In this document: positions 6,582 through 9,698 of the stretch, one piece after another
How the letters are laid out: the number at the start of each line of letters is the position of its first letter
Position numbering within the stretch: position 1 is the stretch's first letter
Source of the DNA: DAIDJM01 sp964250215
GTDB lineage: Bacteria; Pseudomonadota; Alphaproteobacteria; Acetobacterales; Acetobacteraceae
DNA length: 9,698 nt
Reading direction: 5' to 3'
NCBI GenBank assembly: GCA_964250215.1
Contig: CAXUEX010000111.1
Coordinates: forward strand, 1-9,698
Program-made: the position numbers and the translations under genes
The notes under the pieces: generated by a model
What the model saw: only the letters and a program-made list of their open reading frames with translations
Told to the model about the DNA's origin: nothing
Database searches by the model: none

Positions 6582-6641
6582 CCGAACCCAGCCGGCAGCC
6601 CCTCCCTTGCGCCCCCCGCCCGGGTCCGGGACGTTCCTGCC

Positions 6642-9536
6642 ATGAAGTCCACCCGCTCCGCCAGACCGGTTGTGCTGACCATTGCGCCCGATGGCGCCTT
6701 GGTGGCCGCCTTTCCGGCCGGCTCGCGTCCCGCCCCAACCGAGGTGGCGTTGGCTTTGGACGGCACGGTGCATGCGGTGCTGGCGCCGGAAAAGGCGGAT
6801 GGCGGCGCGCGGGTCGCCTGGCAATTGCCGAGCCGGCTGGTGTTCGCCGAACTCGATCTGCTGGCGCTGCCGGATGGTGAGAGCCTGCTCGGCCTGCCGC
6901 GCGACCTGCGGCCGCTTTATGCGCTGTCGGCCGGTCAGGCCGTGCTGCGGGAATGGCGCATCGAGGGCAGCTTCACGGGGGCCGCCTTCCTGGCCGCCGC
7001 GATGGGCGTGGAACTCATGAATGGGGCGCAGCCGGTGGCGCGCGGCATGGCGCAGCTTCGCGACGGCGTCTGGCGCTACGGCCTCGATCTCGCGGTGCTG
7101 CCGCGGCCGGGCGAGGCGCTGCGCTTGCAGCCGCGCATCGGCGGCCGGCTGCTGACAGCTCCGGTGCTGGAGTTGCCGGCCGGCGCGCTGGGCGTGGTGG
7201 GCTGCCTGGACACCGCCACGCCCGAGCACGCGCATGGCTGGGCGATCGATTTGCGCAATCCCGGAAAACGCGTGCGCCTGGAGGTGCTGCGCGATGCCCG
7301 GGTGGTGGCCCGCGTCGCGGCCGGCCAGTTGCGCGAGGATTTGCGCGGGCTCGGCGACGGGCAATGCGGCTTCAGCGCCAAGCTGCCCGGTATCGGCGAC
7401 CCTTCCCGCCGGCGCATCGGCGTGCGGCTGGCCGGCACGCGCACGGAACTGTCCGGCAGCCCGGTGATCATCGATCCGGAGCCGACGCTGATCGGCCGTT
7501 TCGATACGCTGCACGGCATGTCGGTGCATGGCTGGGCCTGGGACCGTTCGCGGCCCGAAGCGAAACTCTCGGTGGAGGCGGTGGGGCCCGGCGGCGAGGT
7601 GCTGGGCCGGGCAGTGGCCCAGGATTTCCGCGGCGATCTGCTCGGCGCCGGATATGCCGAGGGATTATGCGCCTTCAAGATCGACCTCTCCGCGCATTTC
7701 GAGCGGCTGACCGGCCAGGAGGTGATGGTCCGCGTCGCCGGCACCGACCTGGTGCTGTCCGGCTCGCCGCGCCGCATCCTGCCCAACGGCAATCTGCAGC
7801 GTTTCCTGCGCCGGCGCGATGCGGTAACGGCGCGGCCCGGCGTGCTGCCGCGCTTGCGCCGGGCGCTGAACCACCGCGCCGGCACGCGCGGCATTTCGCT
7901 GATCATGCCGGTTTACAATACGAAACGGCAATGGCTTTCCGAGGCGCTGGAAAGCGTGCGCCGGCAGTTCTGCGACAACTGGGAGCTGATCTGCGTCGAT
8001 GACGGATCCACCGAGCCGCATGTGCAGACGCTGCTGCAGAGCTACGCCTCGCGCGACAGCCGTGTGCGCGTGCTGCGGTCAAACGAGAACGTGGGTATCC
8101 AGCGCGCCGTGAATTTCGGTCTGCGCGCGGCGCGACACGATTACGTCGCTTTCGTGGATCACGACGATTACCTGGAACCCGACGCGGTCTGGCAACTGAT
8201 CCGCGCCTCCGCGCTCACCGATGCCGATCTGCTCTACTCCGACGAGGCCCGCACCGATGAGGCGGTGAACAACATCCTGGAATTCCGGCTGCGGCCCGCC
8301 TTCAGCCACGATTACTATCTGAGCCATCCTTATTTCGTGCATCTGGTCTGTGTACGCACCGAACTCGCGCGCCGGATCGGCGGCTACGACGAAAACCTGG
8401 CGATTTCCGGCGACGTGGATTTCGTGCTGCGCGCCATCGAAGCGTCGCGGCGCGTGGTGCATGTGCCGGCCGTGCTGTACCGCTGGCGCACGCATGAGAG
8501 CAGCGCCGGACATGCCAAGCAGACCGAGGTGATGAACGCGACGATCGGCGCGCTGCAACGCCATCTGGATCGGCTGGGCACCGGCGCGCGGGCGAGCGAA
8601 GGGGCCTGGTTCAACCAGTTCCGGATCGACTGGCCGGGTTCCGACGGCCTGATCCTGATCGTTATCCCCACCAAGAACGGCCGCGACCTGCTGGAAAAAG
8701 CCGTGAGCTCTATCGAGCGGACCGCCGCCGGCGCACGCTATCGGCTGGTGGTGATCGATCACGAATCCGACGATCCGGCGACGCGCGAATACCTGGCCGA
8801 GCTCGGCGGACGGCACGTGGTGATGCCCTACGTGGGCGAGTTCAATTTCTCCGCCATGAACAATCTGGCGGTGCGGCAATACGGCGCGGACGCCGAATTC
8901 GTGCTGTTTCTGAACAACGACATCGAGGCGATTCAGGATGGCTGGCTGGATCGGCTGCGGTCGCTCGCGGCACGCCAGGACATGGGCGCGGTGGGCGCGC
9001 TGCTGATGTACGGCGATCGCCGGGTACAGCACGCCGGCGTGGTGCTGGGTTTCAACGATTCGGCCGACCATGCGCTGCGCATGCAATACGTGTATCTGGA
9101 TCAGAACGGCCGGCGGAACCTGGGGTATAATTGCGCGCTGACCTCGGTGCGGGATTACTCGGCGGTGACCGCGGCCTGTTTGATGATGCGGCGGCAGGTG
9201 TTCGAGGAAATCTCCGGCTTCGATGAAAGCTTCGGCATCGGCTTCAACGACACCGACCTTTGCCTGCGCGTGCGGCAGGCCGGTTACCGGGTGCTGTACG
9301 ACGGCTATACGGTGCTGTATCATTACGAATCCGCCACGCGCAGCCAGACCAAGCAGGTGTTCCATCCGGCCGACACGCGGCGCATGATCCAGCGCTGGGC
9401 GGGCCTGCTCAAAGAAGGCGATCCGTTCTACAATCCCAATCTCAGCCTGAAAACACAGGATCATGTGCCGCGCGAGGACGACCGGTGCCGGATTGTGAAT
9501 ACGCCGCGGGTGATGGCGGGCCTGGCAAGAAAGTGA
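6642..9536 (+). CDS. Large glycosyltransferase: duplicated N-terminal module plus two GT2 domains
   Basis: This 964-residue protein probably adds two sugars or repeats during surface polysaccharide assembly. Residues 1 to about 410 are beta-rich and hold two copies of a ~98-residue module, anchored by HGWAID at 198 and HGWAWD at 296. Each copy ends in VR(L/V)AGT followed by LSGSP. The first GT2 domain starts at about 417 (GISLIMPVYN) with DDGS at 453-456, DHDD at 506-509 and YSDEA after it. The second starts at about 669 (GLILIVIPTKNG) with FNFSAMNN, LNNDIE at 757-762, VQHAGVVLG and FNDTDLCLR at 868-876. In the second domain the usual VDNxSxD reads IDHESDD. No membrane segment is obvious, so it is likely cytosolic or peripheral. 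The ATG at 6642 was preferred over one at 6477, which would overlap rmlB and lie upstream of the likely promoter. Acceptor and donor are unknown. Confidence 0.9.
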   Translation: MKSTRSARPVVLTIAPDGALVAAFPAGSRPAPTEVALALDGTVHAVLAPEKADGGARVAWQLPSRLVFAELDLLALPDGESLLGLPRDLRPLYALSAGQAVLREWRIEGSFTGAAFLAAAMGVELMNGAQPVARGMAQLRDGVWRYGLDLAVLPRPGEALRLQPRIGGRLLTAPVLELPAGALGVVGCLDTATPEHAHGWAIDLRNPGKRVRLEVLRDARVVARVAAGQLREDLRGLGDGQCGFSAKLPGIGDPSRRRIGVRLAGTRTELSGSPVIIDPEPTLIGRFDTLHGMSVHGWAWDRSRPEAKLSVEAVGPGGEVLGRAVAQDFRGDLLGAGYAEGLCAFKIDLSAHFERLTGQEVMVRVAGTDLVLSGSPRRILPNGNLQRFLRRRDAVTARPGVLPRLRRALNHRAGTRGISLIMPVYNTKRQWLSEALESVRRQFCDNWELICVDDGSTEPHVQTLLQSYASRDSRVRVLRSNENVGIQRAVNFGLRAARHDYVAFVDHDDYLEPDAVWQLIRASALTDADLLYSDEARTDEAVNNILEFRLRPAFSHDYYLSHPYFVHLVCVRTELARRIGGYDENLAISGDVDFVLRAIEASRRVVHVPAVLYRWRTHESSAGHAKQTEVMNATIGALQRHLDRLGTGARASEGAWFNQFRIDWPGSDGLILIVIPTKNGRDLLEKAVSSIERTAAGARYRLVVIDHESDDPATREYLAELGGRHVVMPYVGEFNFSAMNNLAVRQYGADAEFVLFLNNDIEAIQDGWLDRLRSLAARQDMGAVGALLMYGDRRVQHAGVVLGFNDSADHALRMQYVYLDQNGRRNLGYNCALTSVRDYSAVTAACLMMRRQVFEEISGFDESFGIGFNDTDLCLRVRQAGYRVLYDGYTVLYHYESATRSQTKQVFHPADTRRMIQRWAGLLKEGDPFYNPNLSLKTQDHVPREDDRCRIVNTPRVMAGLARK
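7191..7785 (+). repeat. Tandem ~98-residue protein module duplication within the glycosyltransferase
   Basis: Two consecutive segments of the protein align with a constant offset of 98 residues from the module start to the HGWA motif. Copy 1 covers residues 184 to about 281 and copy 2 about 282 to 381. Shared landmarks in order are G-x-(L/F)-D-T, HGWA-x-D, a V-x-R or V-x-G-R strand, R-x-DL-x-G-x-G, C-x-F-x-x-x-L, V-R-x-A-G-T and LSGSP. The DNA copies are strongly diverged, so the duplication is old. The repeat looks like a small beta-sandwich or carbohydrate-contacting module, but I cannot name the family. Confidence 0.7.
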
Positions 9537-9539
9537 GGT

Positions 9540-9560
9540 GTTCTTTTTTGAAAAAAGAAC
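9540..9560. repeat. AT-rich perfect inverted repeat between convergent genes
   Basis: GTTCTTTTTT and AAAAAAGAAC form a ten-pair perfect inverted repeat around a single G at 9550, starting four bases after the glycosyltransferase stop. A second A-run (CAAAAAACTTTC) follows and reads as a T-run on the minus strand. Both neighbouring genes converge on it, so it may serve as a bidirectional terminator. The stem is almost free of G and C, however, which is poor for intrinsic termination. It contrasts sharply with the GC-rich surroundings. Confidence 0.5.
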
Positions 9561-9570
9561 CAAAAAACTT

Positions 9571-9698
9571 TCACTCAGGATAGTCGCTTTCATAAACCAG
9601 CATCCGATATCCCTCGCGCCAGAACACCTCCCCTTCATGCATCCCGATCGAGCCTAGAAGCGTTCGAGACGCATAGTTATCCCACCGCGCTACCGCCA
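9571..9698 (-). CDS. C-terminal end of a probable GNAT acetyltransferase (5' end outside window)
   Basis: The last 41 codons of a minus-strand gene enter from the right edge and end with TGA at 9573-9571. Visible are AVARWDNYASRTLLGSIGM and then HEGEVFWREGYRML, ending VYESDYPE. The N-x-x-(S)-R-x-L-x-x-x-(I/L)-G-(M/F) order, followed by a short strand and an aromatic-rich end, is the usual C-terminal half of a GNAT acetyl-CoA-dependent acetyltransferase. There the asparagine and the following helix contact acetyl-CoA. Substrate cannot be told from this fragment. Codon use is like a normal GC-rich gene, and the ORF continues open to the edge. It converges on the large glycosyltransferase, with stops 34 bases apart. 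Confidence 0.55.
   Translation of the reverse strand, partial: AVARWDNYASRTLLGSIGMHEGEVFWREGYRMLVYESDYPE

Noticed and set aside
6477..6641. An N-terminal extension of the large glycosyltransferase from the ATG at 6477
   Set aside because: It would overlap the start of rmlB, begins upstream of the likely promoter, and encodes a proline- and arginine-rich stretch without family character.
4415..6880. An 821-codon plus-strand open frame across the rml genes
   Set aside because: It is the antisense of rmlC, rmlA and rmlB, which all have full family motifs. Its translation is arginine-, histidine- and alanine-rich without domains, as expected of shadow frames in GC-rich DNA.
8079..9638. A 519-codon minus-strand open frame opposite the large glycosyltransferase
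   Set aside because: The plus strand carries clear GT2 motifs throughout. The minus frame has low-complexity composition, and its right end covers the GNAT fragment in a different frame.

Overview
The window is GC-rich, densely packed bacterial chromosome, most likely from an alphaproteobacterium and plausibly from the Acetobacteraceae/Rhodospirillales. The signs are the cysteine-poor (C-minus) form of ribosomal protein bL36, the linked glycolate oxidase subunit GlcF, and the style of the large multidomain glycosyltransferase. The family assignment is inference from protein style; no database search was possible.

Layout. (1) Positions 1-1463, minus strand: rpmJ (bL36) followed 24 nt later by glcF (glycolate oxidase iron-sulfur subunit), which runs off the left edge. 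A sigma70-like promoter and a leader hairpin lie upstream of rpmJ. (2) 1557-1952, plus strand: an unrecognised protein with two predicted membrane segments, divergent from rpmJ. (3) 1953-2186: no large gene. It holds a plus-strand intrinsic terminator (2099-2139) and, on the minus strand, a 25-codon ORF with a perfect AGGAGG ribosome binding site. (4) 2187-6511, minus strand: a tight operon rmlB-rmlA-rmlC-rmlD-GT2. It encodes three of the four dTDP-L-rhamnose enzymes downstream of RmlA, plus RmlA itself, so the pathway is complete from glucose-1-phosphate. It ends with a glycosyltransferase that probably uses the product. (5) 6512-6641: a divergent intergenic region with a good plus-strand promoter. 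(6) 6642-9536, plus strand: a 964-residue protein with a duplicated ~98-residue beta-rich N-terminal module followed by two GT2 domains. (7) 9540-9560: an AT-rich perfect inverted repeat between convergent genes. (8) 9571-9698, minus strand: the C-terminal end of a probable GNAT acetyltransferase.

How the genes work together. RmlA, RmlB, RmlC and RmlD convert glucose-1-phosphate and dTTP to dTDP-L-rhamnose. The adjacent GT2 enzyme and the divergent bimodular GT2 protein are the likely consumers, building a rhamnose-containing surface polysaccharide (O-antigen, capsule or exopolysaccharide). The left-hand genes (translation, glycolate oxidation) are housekeeping and unrelated to the sugar cassette.

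The least ordinary parts are the tiny ORF with its strong ribosome binding site facing a convergent transcript, and the internal duplication in the large glycosyltransferase. I see no CRISPR array, tRNA, rRNA, insertion sequence or prophage.
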